Below are positions 24,673-32,808 of a stretch of DNA of 64,000 nucleotides, piece after piece. The notes beneath the pieces are model-generated. The model worked only from the letters and a program-made list of their open reading frames with translations. It was not told where the DNA came from and did no database searches. Numbering within the stretch: the stretch's first letter is position 1; each line of letters opens with the position of its first letter. The translations under genes were made by a program, and so were the position numbers. The stretch comes from Actinomycetota bacterium (lineage in GTDB: Bacteria; Actinomycetota; Actinomycetes; S36-B12; UBA10799), in contig JACJWU010000005.1 in NCBI GenBank assembly GCA_020636995.1, forward strand, positions 186,001 through 250,000, given 5' to 3'.

Positions 24673-24764
24673 ATGTCCCACTTTCAAAGATGATCATGAA
24701 GGCGCTCCGAAATCTCCGCACGGCAGTCGCTCACGGGGCATGATCATCGTGCGAAGTGGGACAT
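24673..24764. repeat. Family E long inverted repeat between hpt and ftsH
   Basis: The 26-nt arms begin ATGTCCCACTT and share GATGATCATG, differing only in a 5-nt block (tcaaa against cgcac). They enclose 40 nt. The arm at 24739-24764 stops 4 nt from the hpt stop codon, and the other lies 86 nt upstream of the ftsH start. It could end hpt transcription, or serve as an operator for ftsH. Nothing else is seen in this 182-nt gap. Confidence 0.8.
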
Positions 24765-24768
24765 CCGG

Positions 24769-25320
24769 TCACTCGTACACCGACGATGCGAGCTTGGCGA
24801 CGCAGTCCAGGTTGCGGTACTTCTCGGCATAGTCCAAGCCGTATCCGACAACGAACTCGTTCGGGATGTCGAATCCGAGATACCGGACATCCACCTCGGT
24901 GCGCATCGCGTCGGGTTTGCGCAACAGCGTCAGCACCTCGACGCTCGCCGCGCCACGCGAGCGCAAGTTGCGCAGCAGCCAGGAGAGGGTCAGGCCGGAG
25001 TCCAGGATGTCCTCCACGATCAGCACATGCCGACCACCGAGGTCGGTGTCCAAGTCCTTCAGGATCCGGACCACGCCGGAACTCTTCGTACTCGACCCGT
25101 AGGAACTCACCGCCATCCAGTCCATCTCCACGGGAATGGACAGGGCACGCACGAAGTCCGCGACAACCATCACGGCACCTTTGAGCACCCCCACGATGAG
25201 CAGATCCTTGTCGGCGTAGTCGGCGTCGACCTGCTGCGCCATCTGGACCAGGCGGGCGCGCAACTCCTCACCGGAGATGAGCACACCCTCGAGTTGTCCA
25301 TCCACGTCCTCAACGCGCAC
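24769..25320 (-). CDS. hpt: Hypoxanthine phosphoribosyltransferase
   Basis: 183 residues. It salvages hypoxanthine and guanine with PRPP. The PRPP loop VEDILDSG is at 102-109; SSYGSSTKSSG is the flexible active-site loop, and the C-terminal LDYAEKYRNLDCVAKL is conserved. The GTG start has AGGAGG 4 nt upstream. It overlaps tilS by 11 nt, the usual actinobacterial tilS-hpt-ftsH order. Confidence 0.95.
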   Translation of the reverse strand: MRVEDVDGQLEGVLISGEELRARLVQMAQQVDADYADKDLLIVGVLKGAVMVVADFVRALSIPVEMDWMAVSSYGSSTKSSGVVRILKDLDTDLGGRHVLIVEDILDSGLTLSWLLRNLRSRGAASVEVLTLLRKPDAMRTEVDVRYLGFDIPNEFVVGYGLDYAEKYRNLDCVAKLASSVYE

Positions 25321-26314
25321 TTGGCCTCCTGAGCGCTCGATGCAGGACTAGCCTGCCAGATTCCCGCGTCGCGCGAACCCCGCCCGGCAGATCCAGCGGC
25401 CCCTGTCCTCGCCACGCGGTGATCAGAGCCGCGACACCACGCAGATGTTCCCGGCTCACCGCCGCCCCGGGACTGCCTGCCAGCAGCGCCATCCGCCGGA
25501 TCACCCGCAGTTGCACGGCCGCGGGAAGGTCGGTGAGGGCGGCCACCTCCGCACTCACGTGATCACCGTCTGTGACCGCGACGTGGTCGGCCCACTCGTC
25601 GAGCGCCGCGTTGTCCTCCCGAAGCAGGTCGGCGGTACGGGCCAGCCCGAGCACCACACCGTCGCCGAGGTCATCGACCAGCGCAGGCAGAGCGTGCCGG
25701 CGCAGACGGGCGCGGGCGTACCGGTCGTCGCTGTTGTGCGGGTCGTCCTGGGCCGACAGGCCGACCTCGACGCATGCGTGCCGGACCGTGGTCCGCCGCA
25801 AGCCCAGCAGTGGGCGCCGCAGGTCGCCGGCGACCGGTGACATGGCGGACAGACTGCGCGCCCCGGACCCGCGCGCCAGTCGCAAGAGCACAGTCTCAGC
25901 CTGGTCATCGAGGGTGTGGCCCAACAGGATCGCCACCGCACCGGTTTCCTTCGCCACCTGCCGCATCGCCTCGTACCGCGCGGTCCGGGCGGCCGCCTCC
26001 GGCCCGCCGACGTCGCCGACCGTCACGCTGCGCACGATCACCGGCGCCAGACCCAACTCCACACACGACTGAGCCGCCCGCCGCGCCACGTCCATCGAAC
26101 CTGTCTGCAGCCCGTGGTCGATGATCACTGCGCCCACCGGCCTGCCTGTGGCAGCGGCGCCAGCAGCAAGCGCCAAGGAGTCGGCGCCCCCGGAACAGGC
26201 CACCAGCACCAGCGCGTCCGGCGGCAGATCGTCGAGGCCGTCCACCACAGCCTTGCGGACCGCGAGCAGCGACGGCCGGCGCGTGCCGTCCCCGGGCTTC
26301 TCCGGAGAAGTCAC
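25310..26314 (-). CDS. tilS: tRNA(Ile)-lysidine synthase
   Basis: 334 residues from a GTG that overlaps the DUF2342 gene stop by 4 nt. It attaches lysine to C34 of tRNA-Ile(CAU), allowing AUA decoding. The PP-loop SGGADS is at 41-46, followed by LLGHTLDDQAETVLLRLARGSG. The C-terminal substrate-binding domain is short, typical of actinobacterial TilS. An open N-terminal extension to 26503 is antisense-like sequence inside the DUF2342 gene and is rejected. Confidence 0.9.
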   Translation of the reverse strand: MTSPEKPGDGTRRPSLLAVRKAVVDGLDDLPPDALVLVACSGGADSLALAAGAAATGRPVGAVIIDHGLQTGSMDVARRAAQSCVELGLAPVIVRSVTVGDVGGPEAAARTARYEAMRQVAKETGAVAILLGHTLDDQAETVLLRLARGSGARSLSAMSPVAGDLRRPLLGLRRTTVRHACVEVGLSAQDDPHNSDDRYARARLRRHALPALVDDLGDGVVLGLARTADLLREDNAALDEWADHVAVTDGDHVSAEVAALTDLPAAVQLRVIRRMALLAGSPGAAVSREHLRGVAALITAWRGQGPLDLPGGVRATRESGRLVLHRALRRPSAR

Positions 26315-27327
26315 AACCGTTTCAGCCACAGCGCCGGGTCCTCGATCTCCGCTCGGGTCGGCAAGTGGTCGGGGGACTCCCACACGGCATTGAGGCGCCG
26401 CATGCCACCGTCGGCCAGGACGGCACGCACGAATGTCGCACCTTGCGCGTACTGGCGGGCTTTGAGATCCATGCCTAGCAGACGGCGCAGCAGACCCTCC
26501 CAACCGTTGGTCCCCGCCGCACGGCGTTGCTGGAACGCCGCGCGGATGTAGCGCACGGTCGGGATCGCTTTCGGGCCCACCTCATCCATCACGACGTCGG
26601 CGTGGCCCTCCAGCAGCGACATCACCGCTGTGAGCCGGTCGAAGACCACCTTCTGTTCTCCGCTGTGGAACGCGCCGATGATCCCGTCCGGCTCGTCACC
26701 GGACCGGACCGCCCGCACCGCTGCCGCCAGCCGCGCGAACAGTTCCTGCGTACTCATGTCCGACAGCCGCATGTACTCGTGGATGTTGTCCAGCAGGTAC
26801 CCGGTCAGCCACGGCGCGGAGGCGAACTGGATCCGGTGGGTCTGCTCGTGGACACAGACCCAGAGCCGGAAGTCACGCGGCACCACGTCGAGTTGGCGTT
26901 CGATCGCGACCATGTTCGGAGCCACCAGCAGCAACCGGGGGTGGTCCTCGGTGAAGATCTCGAACTGACCGAGCACGCGGGAGCCGACGAACCCGAGCAC
27001 CAGCCCGAGTTGGGCGCCGGTGGCGCGGGAGCCGATCTCGCGTGTGAACGCCCCGGCGTTCTCAAGACGTTCGGTCAACGGCTCGCTGATCCGCTGGAAA
27101 CTGTCGAGGTTGGACCTGATCCACTCGCTCCGGTCCACCACCTTGACCTCACTGGCCAGGTAGGCGTCGAGGCCGGTGGTCTCCTGCACCAGCGGGGTCG
27201 CTTCGCCCGCGAGGTAGTACAACTCGGCGACGACCTGGCTGGCTTCCTCCGGCGACAGCTTCGGTCCGCCGCCCACCACCCGCGAGCCGAGCGCGGCGGC
27301 GAGGTTCCAGTCCACAGCGTCGGCCAT
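26311..27327 (-). CDS. DUF2342 zinc metalloprotease-like protein
   Basis: 338 residues. The zinc-type motif HEQTH is at 159-163, with a downstream LEGHADVVMD that supplies a third ligand candidate. No signal peptide is visible. It belongs to the actinobacterial DUF2342 family, annotated as a putative zinc-dependent metalloprotease or as coenzyme F420 biosynthesis-associated; neither role is shown. The gene starts the leftward tilS-hpt-ftsH run and overlaps tilS by 4 nt. Confidence 0.85.
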   Translation of the reverse strand: MADAVDWNLAAALGSRVVGGGPKLSPEEASQVVAELYYLAGEATPLVQETTGLDAYLASEVKVVDRSEWIRSNLDSFQRISEPLTERLENAGAFTREIGSRATGAQLGLVLGFVGSRVLGQFEIFTEDHPRLLLVAPNMVAIERQLDVVPRDFRLWVCVHEQTHRIQFASAPWLTGYLLDNIHEYMRLSDMSTQELFARLAAAVRAVRSGDEPDGIIGAFHSGEQKVVFDRLTAVMSLLEGHADVVMDEVGPKAIPTVRYIRAAFQQRRAAGTNGWEGLLRRLLGMDLKARQYAQGATFVRAVLADGGMRRLNAVWESPDHLPTRAEIEDPALWLKRL

Positions 27328-27333
27328 GGCTCG

Positions 27334-27339
27334 ACCCTA
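27334..27339 (-). promoter_or_regulatory. Leaderless-type -10 box of the DUF2342-tilS-hpt operon
   Basis: TAGGGT on the minus strand, 6 nt from the ATG at 27327. Confidence 0.5.
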
Positions 27340-27375
27340 ACCCGGCCTCGTCCACACCGATCGGGGCGTTCACCA

Positions 27376-27426
27376 CAGGCAGATTGCGCATTCGACCAGT
27401 AGGTGGCCGCGCACGCAATCTGCCTG
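27376..27426. repeat. Family C inverted repeat, copy 1
   Basis: CAGGCAGATTGCG and CGCAATCTGCCTG form perfect 13-nt arms around a 25-nt centre containing CGACCAGTAGGTGGCC. It sits between the divergent DUF2342 and lacZ starts, 13 nt before the lacZ ATG and partly over its ribosome binding site (GGGAGG), so an operator role is possible. Confidence 0.75.
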
Positions 27427-27439
27427 GGAGGATCGACCC

Positions 27440-30400
27440 ATGCAGTTCACCGCCGACACCTGGCAGGACCCCGCCATCTTCGGGATCAATCGCCTACCGG
27501 GCCGCTCCGTGCCACTCGGCCGCCCGACTCTCGACGGCAACGCCGACCGCATCGACCTCGCCGGGCAATGGGCGTTCTCACACCACACAGGCACCGCGGA
27601 TCTCGACCCTGTCGAACTCGGCCGGCTCGGCGCGGACGGGCCACCGGTCGAGGTACCCGGCGTCTGGCAGTTGCAGGGCTGCGGACGCCCCTACTACCTG
27701 GCCAACACGTATCCGCCGGGAATCGGCAAGCGAGCCTCACGCATCCCTGACATCGACCCTGCGTACAACGAGATCGGCGTCTACACACCCGCACGGTGGA
27801 GGTCCCGGCGGGCTGGCAGGATCGGCGGCGGCTCATCATGTTCGAAGGCGTCAAGGCGGGCATGGCCCTGTTCGTGAACGGCACGTTCGCCGGCTACACA
27901 CAGGGATCCTTCCTTCCCGCCGAGTTCGACCTCACCGACCACCTGACTCCCGGGACGAACACCCTGACCTGCGTCGTCTACCGCTTCACCGACGGCAGCT
28001 ACCTGGAGAACCAGGACATGTGGGTGTTCAGCGGCATCTTCCGGCCCGTGTGGCTGCACAGCGAACCGCTCTCGGCGATCTGGGACCTCGCGGTCACACC
28101 GGAGTTGACCGCGCCCTACACCGACGGCGCGCTGGTCGTGGAGGTGAGCACCACCCACGCCCACGGCCCACTCGAACTCCTGCTGCGTCACCCCGGGGCG
28201 ACGCAGTGGGAGACCGTGGCGGAACTGCCCGCCGCTCCCACCGTCACCCATCGCATCGCTGTGCCCGACGCGCTGACCTGGACCGCCGAGACTCCCCACC
28301 TGTACGAGGTGGCGGCACGGATCCCTGGCCACGTGAAGAGCACCCGCACCGGGATCCGCAGCATCGAGATCGTCGACGAACAACTGCGGGTCAACGGCGT
28401 TCGGATCATGCTCAAGGGCGTCAACCGTCACGACTTCGATCCCGACCACGGCTGGGCGGTGCCCGAGTACCGCTACCGCGAGGACCTGTTGAAGGCCAAA
28501 CAACTCAACATCAATGCGATCCGCACCTCCCACTACCCGAACCCGCAGATCTTCTACGACACGTGCGACGAACTCGGGCTGTACGTGATGGACGAGTGCG
28601 ACCTCGAGACCCACGGCGTGCGCCGAAAGAACGTACCCGGCGACAACCCGGTCTGGACGGCCGCCGTGGTGGACCGCATGGAGCGCATGGTCCTGGCCGA
28701 CCGCAACCACCCGAGCATCATCATGTGGTCGCTGGGCAACGAGGCGGGAGAGGGCGGTCCCGATGGGGGCAACTTCGTGATGATGAAGGCCGCCGCCCGC
28801 GCCATCGACGACTCCAGGCCGTTCCACTACGAGGGCGACCACAACCCGGCGATCAGCGATGTGGTCTCCCGGATGTACGCCACCGCCGAGCAGATGGCCG
28901 CACTCGGACGGCACGAGGGGCTGAACCCCTCCCCGGCCGCCTTGCTCACCGACCGTTTCCTCACCGATGACAAGCTCGTGACGCCGCAGATGCAGACCGG
29001 AAGGCCGGTCCTGCTGTGCGAGTACGCCCACGCGATGGAGAACAGCCTGGGCAACTTCGCCGAGTACATCGACGTGTTCTACCGCTACCCGAACCAGGCC
29101 GGCGGCTTCATCTGGGACTACATCGACCAGAGCATCCGGCGTGACGGGAAGTGGCTGTACGGCGGCGACTTCGGCGACCATCCGACCCACCGCTATTTCT
29201 GCGCCAACGGCATCCTCGCCGCCGATCGGAGTGAACATCCCAGCGCACAAGAGGTGTTCTGGGGTTACCGCAACCTGGTCGTCGAACCGGTGGATGCACG
29301 CAGTGGGCGCTATCGGCTGACGAATCGCCACAGTTTCACCGACGCCGGAGCCTTCACGCCCATCGTCGAGGTGTTGGTGGACGGCGAAGTGGTGTCCACC
29401 GCCGACCTCGAACCGGTCGCGCTGGCGCCGTGGAACAGCACTGAGTTGCAGGTACCGGAAGCAGCCGTGCCGCAGTCCGGGGACGTGGTGGTGCGATTCT
29501 CGTTCGTCACCCGTGAAGCGACCGCCGCCCGCCCGGCAGGAACCACGGTGGCTTTCGACGAGTTCGGGTTCGGCCGACCTGCGACATCCGCCCTGCCCAC
29601 CGGCACGCGCCCCTCGGTAGCCGGCGATGTCGTGACCGCGGGCCCCACCCGTCTCGAGTTCGACCCGCAGGACGGGTCGCTGGTCTCCTGGCACGTGGAC
29701 GGCCGGGAGATCCTCAGTGGACCACTGCGGCGCAACTACTGGCGGGCGCTGACCGACAACGACAGGGGCTTCGGGAACTTCGATCCGCGACTGCAGCGCT
29801 TCCTGATCGACACGTCGTGGCGGGACGTCCGCAGTCGCGTCGACCGCTTCACCACCGGCGGTATCGGCGACGGGGTGCGGGTGCTGTTCGCACTGCGCAG
29901 TTCTCTGTTCTCGCGGGCCCTGCTCTGGTACGACGTCCTGCCGGACGGCTCATTCATCGCCCATCACGAGCTGGTGCCCCGCAAGACGATGGTGCGCCTC
30001 GGCTTCACGATGCGACTACCCGGTGTGCAACGGGTCCGGTGGCTGGGCAAGGGACCTCACGAGAACTACATCGACCGCAATCATGGCGCATGGACAGCCG
30101 TGCATGACTTGCCGCTGACCGATCTGCATCACGACTACATGCGTCCGCAGGAGAACGGCAACCACACGCGGGTTCGGTGGCTGGAGGTCGCCGGTGACAC
30201 GGCGACAGTGCGTGCGCAGGACGGGACCGGGGACCTGCTGGGCTTCACGGCGTGGCCGTACACGCAGGAGGCTCTCGACGCCGCGGAGCACATCCACGAA
30301 CTCGCGCACACTTCAGACGCGACGATCAACATCGACCGGCAGCAGCGGGGAGTCGGCGGCGACACCCCCGGCGTGGCCGCGCTCTTGCCCCCCTACCGCA

Positions 30401-30456
30401 TGCCGGCGGGACGGCGCTACGAGGTCACGGTGCGGCTGGACGCCAGCGTCGAGTAG
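27440..30456 (+). pseudogene. lacZ: Beta-galactosidase (GH2, LacZ type) split by a frameshift
   Basis: Two frames together cover a full LacZ of about 1005 residues. The first (27440-27877) begins with ATG after GGGAGG and carries the sugar-binding domain up to YNEIGVYT. The second, open from before 27796 to 30456, resumes at TVEVPAGWQ and continues with TDGSYLENQDMW, the acid/base Glu in GNEAGEG (codon 28741) and the nucleophile in CEYAHAMEN (codon 29020), then the small-chain domain. The switch lies at about 27783-27797 in CTACACACCCGCACGG, a net -1 (or +2) change beside an AC repeat. The rest is intact, so the lesion is recent, an assembly error, or (less likely) recoded. The family hydrolyses beta-galactosides. 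Confidence 0.85.
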
Positions 30457-30460
30457 TGGG

Positions 30461-30545
30461 TGGGGCTCGTGCCGTCCGATGGGGCTCGTGCCGTCCGGTG
30501 GGGCTCGTGCCGTCCGATGGGGCTCGTGCCGTCCGATGGGGCTCA
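30461..30545 (+). repeat. Family G tandem array, 19-nt unit
   Basis: TGGGGCTCGTGCCGTCCGA starts at 30461, 30480, 30499 and 30518 (the second unit ends in G instead of A), with a fifth partial copy at 30537 that breaks off in GGGGCTCAGCGCC. It begins 5 nt after the lacZ stop. A complement-like stretch (GAACCCCACCGGAC) at about 30557 could pair with a unit. Confidence 0.85.
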
Positions 30546-30630
30546 GCGCCCGACGAACCCCACCGGACTACCTGAACCCCACCCAACGCGGTCTCAATGA
30601 AACCCAAGCCGGCTGAAACAGCTGGCCGCG

Positions 30631-30752
30631 GTTGACCGTCAGACACCCAAAGCCACACCACCCCGGGCTTGGGTGCCCCAGCGACAACACAGTTGACCGT
30701 CAGACACCCAAAGCCACACCGCCCCGGGCTTGGGTGCCCCAGCGACAACACC
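30631..30752 (+). repeat. Family B tandem array, two 61-nt copies
   Basis: Copies start at 30631 and 30692 with GTTGACCGTCAGACACCCAA and run through CTTGGGTGCCCCAGCGACAAC. The hairpin arms ACACCCAA and TTGGGTG are conserved while the middle is replaced by CCCCGGGC, showing compensated divergence from the other arrays. It ends about 30 nt before the LysE-gene -10 box. The rest of the 327-nt gap holds only the 19-nt array and about 80 nt of plain sequence. Confidence 0.9.
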
Positions 30753-30771
30753 GGCGGAAGACCAACCGGCG

Positions 30772-30777
30772 TACCCT
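30772..30777 (+). promoter_or_regulatory. Leaderless-type -10 box of the LysE-family gene
   Basis: TACCCT, 6 nt before the ATG at 30784. Confidence 0.5.
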
Positions 30778-30783
30778 CGACGC

Positions 30784-31398
30784 ATGGAGCGCTACCTCGC
30801 CTTCGTGGTCACCTCCGCGGTGGTGCTCGCGATCCCCGGCCCCACGATCCTGCTGGTCGTCACCCGGTCGCTGAACCATGGAGCCACCGTCCGGCGGGCG
30901 ACCGTGGGCGGCGTGGTCCTCGGGGATCTCGTGGCGATGACCGCGGCGATGCTCGGCGTCGGCGCGATCCTCCTCGCGTCATCGCAGTTGTTCCTGGCCT
31001 TGCGTGTCGCCGGTGGGCTGTACCTCGTGTGGTTGGGTGTGCGGACATGGCGCTCGCGGGGCGGGCAGTGGGTCGTCACACAGTCCGCCGACGTCGATCC
31101 CAAGCGGGTGTTCGGGGAGAGTTTCGCCGTGACTGCGACGAACCCCAAGAGCATCGCCTTCTTCGTGGCGTTCGTCCCCCAGTTCATCGACCCCGCTGCC
31201 CCCTGGCTGGCTCAGACGGCCCTGCTCATCGTGACGTTCGTGGTGCTCGGTGGACTCAACGCGCTGGCCTACGGCTGGCTCGCGGGCCGGGCCCGGGGTG
31301 TGATGATGCGGCCGCAGACGCGCCGCCGGGTGGCGCGGGTTTCTGGTGGCGCGCTGGTCGCCGGCGGGGCCGCAGTGATCGCGACGGCCCACGCATGA
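30784..31398 (+). CDS. LysE/RhtB family amino-acid exporter
   Basis: 204 residues with about six membrane helices. The family signature IPGPTILLVVTRSLNHG lies at about 18-34 and the conserved FAVTATNPKSIAFFVAFVPQFI in the middle. Members export lysine, homoserine, threonine or other metabolites; the substrate is open. It overlaps the following methyltransferase by 4 nt (ATGA). Confidence 0.9.
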   Translation: MERYLAFVVTSAVVLAIPGPTILLVVTRSLNHGATVRRATVGGVVLGDLVAMTAAMLGVGAILLASSQLFLALRVAGGLYLVWLGVRTWRSRGGQWVVTQSADVDPKRVFGESFAVTATNPKSIAFFVAFVPQFIDPAAPWLAQTALLIVTFVVLGGLNALAYGWLAGRARGVMMRPQTRRRVARVSGGALVAGGAAVIATAHA

Positions 31399-32105
31399 CG
31401 TACTACGAGGCCCGCCTGGCGCGGATCCATGCACAGGACTACACCCAGTACGCCATCGCGGCCGCGCAGCGATTGCTGGCCGAAATCGGGCCAGGCTCCG
31501 GCGTGATCATCGACCTGGGGTGTGGCGCAGGGGATGTGGCCGACGTCGTGACCCCGGCGGGCTACGAGTACGTGGGCGTCGACCTGAGCCCCAGCATGGT
31601 GGCGCTCGCCAGGCAGCGACGGCCGGGGATCCGGGTGCTCCACGGCAGCGCCTTCGACCTGCCCGATGCCGAGGGGGTGCGGGGCATCGTGGCCGTGGGC
31701 GAAGTGATCAACTACGCGGGCGATCCGCGGGCAGGACTTGCCGGTCTGCACGCGTGGCTGCGGGCCTGCCGGCAGACCCTTTCCGCCGGTGGCGTACTCC
31801 TGCTCGACGTGGCCGGGCCCCTACGCGCCGACCCCGAGCCGCTCACAAGGGTGGCTCATGGGCAGGGCTACCGGCTCGAGGTCACCACAGTCACGGATCC
31901 GGAGCGCCGGACCATGACCCGCACCATTCGCATCGTGGACGACACAGGCGAGCAGACCGAGACCCACGAACTCGAACTCGTCGACCCGATGGAGGTGCTC
32001 GCAGCACTGCGATCGGCGGGTTTCGACGCTGTCGCACTCTCGGCGTACCGGGAGGATCTACCGTTCCCCCGCGGGTGGTCGGGCTTCCTCGCACGGGTGT
32101 CCTGA
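31395..32105 (+). CDS. Class I SAM-dependent methyltransferase
   Basis: 236 residues. SAM motif I is VIIDLGCGAGDVADVV at about 37-52, followed by VGVDLSPSMVALA and the post-motif VAVGEVINYAG. The C-terminal half has a beta insert with RTIRIVDDTGEQTETHELELV, as in UbiE/Methyltransf_25 enzymes acting on small molecules. Coupled to the LysE exporter by a 4-nt overlap, which hints that it may modify a compound related to the exported one; this is inference. Confidence 0.85.
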   Translation: MTYYEARLARIHAQDYTQYAIAAAQRLLAEIGPGSGVIIDLGCGAGDVADVVTPAGYEYVGVDLSPSMVALARQRRPGIRVLHGSAFDLPDAEGVRGIVAVGEVINYAGDPRAGLAGLHAWLRACRQTLSAGGVLLLDVAGPLRADPEPLTRVAHGQGYRLEVTTVTDPERRTMTRTIRIVDDTGEQTETHELELVDPMEVLAALRSAGFDAVALSAYREDLPFPRGWSGFLARVS

Positions 32106-32109
32106 GACA

Positions 32110-32156
32110 GCAGATTGCAGCGGCGACCACCACGTGGCCGGATCCGCAATCTGCTC
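32110..32156. repeat. Family C inverted repeat, copy 2
   Basis: AGCAGATTGC and GCAATCTGCT form 10-nt perfect arms, with GCGACCACCACGTGGCC inside. Arms and centre match the copy at 27376. It lies 5 nt after the methyltransferase stop and about 50 nt before the rhomboid start. Confidence 0.75.
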
Positions 32157-32205
32157 GGCGCGGACATGACTGGTCGCCGTCGCGAGCACGGGTGATACTC
32201 GAGAC

Positions 32206-32808
32206 GTGAGCACGACCTCCACGCAGACCGGCCGGTCGAGTATGCGCGCCCTGGTGGGCGTGTTCATCATGGTCGGCATCATGTGGCTGCTCGAGGCCTT
32301 CGACGCGGTCGTCCCGGGTGACCTCGACGGCTACGGCATCGAGAGCCGGGAGTCCGATGGCTTGTTCGGGATCGTCGCCGCACCCTTCCTGCACGCGGAC
32401 TTCGCCCATCTCATGGCCAACACCGTGCCCTTCCTCGTTCTCGGGTCGATCGTCGCGCTGCGCTACCCGAGTCGGTTCTGGGCGATCTCGCTGACCATCA
32501 TCGGCATCGGTGGGGCGGGGGTGTGGCTGCTCGGGCCGGCCAACACGGTGATGATCGGGGCCAGCGGTGTCGTGTTCGGATTCCTGACATTCCTGATCAC
32601 CGCAGGCGTGCTGACGAGGCACTGGCTCGACGTCGTCATCGCCCTAGGCGTCCTCTTCCTCTACGGCGGGATCCTGATCGGGGCGCTGCCGTTCGGCGTC
32701 GAGGCCGGGGTGTCCTGGCTGGGTCATCTCATGGGGGCGTTCGCCGGGATCCTGGCCGCTTTCCTGTTCGCCCGGAAGGCCGACCGTGTCGTCCATGTGC
32801 CGCAGTGA
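32206..32808 (+). CDS. Rhomboid-family intramembrane serine protease
   Basis: 200 residues, six membrane helices. The catalytic serine is S120 in GASGVVFG, the histidine is H174 in LGHLMGA, and the oxyanion HxxxN-type region is HADFAHLMANT at 63-73. The GTG start has a GATACT box 6 nt upstream. The 3' end overlaps the convergent MFS gene by 165 nt. Confidence 0.9.
   Translation: MSTTSTQTGRSSMRALVGVFIMVGIMWLLEAFDAVVPGDLDGYGIESRESDGLFGIVAAPFLHADFAHLMANTVPFLVLGSIVALRYPSRFWAISLTIIGIGGAGVWLLGPANTVMIGASGVVFGFLTFLITAGVLTRHWLDVVIALGVLFLYGGILIGALPFGVEAGVSWLGHLMGAFAGILAAFLFARKADRVVHVPQ

Noticed and set aside
27440..30456. Programmed ribosomal frameshift in lacZ
   Set aside because: No slippery heptamer or clear downstream pseudoknot at 27781-27798, and no LacZ is known to use recoding. 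A mutation or assembly error is simpler.
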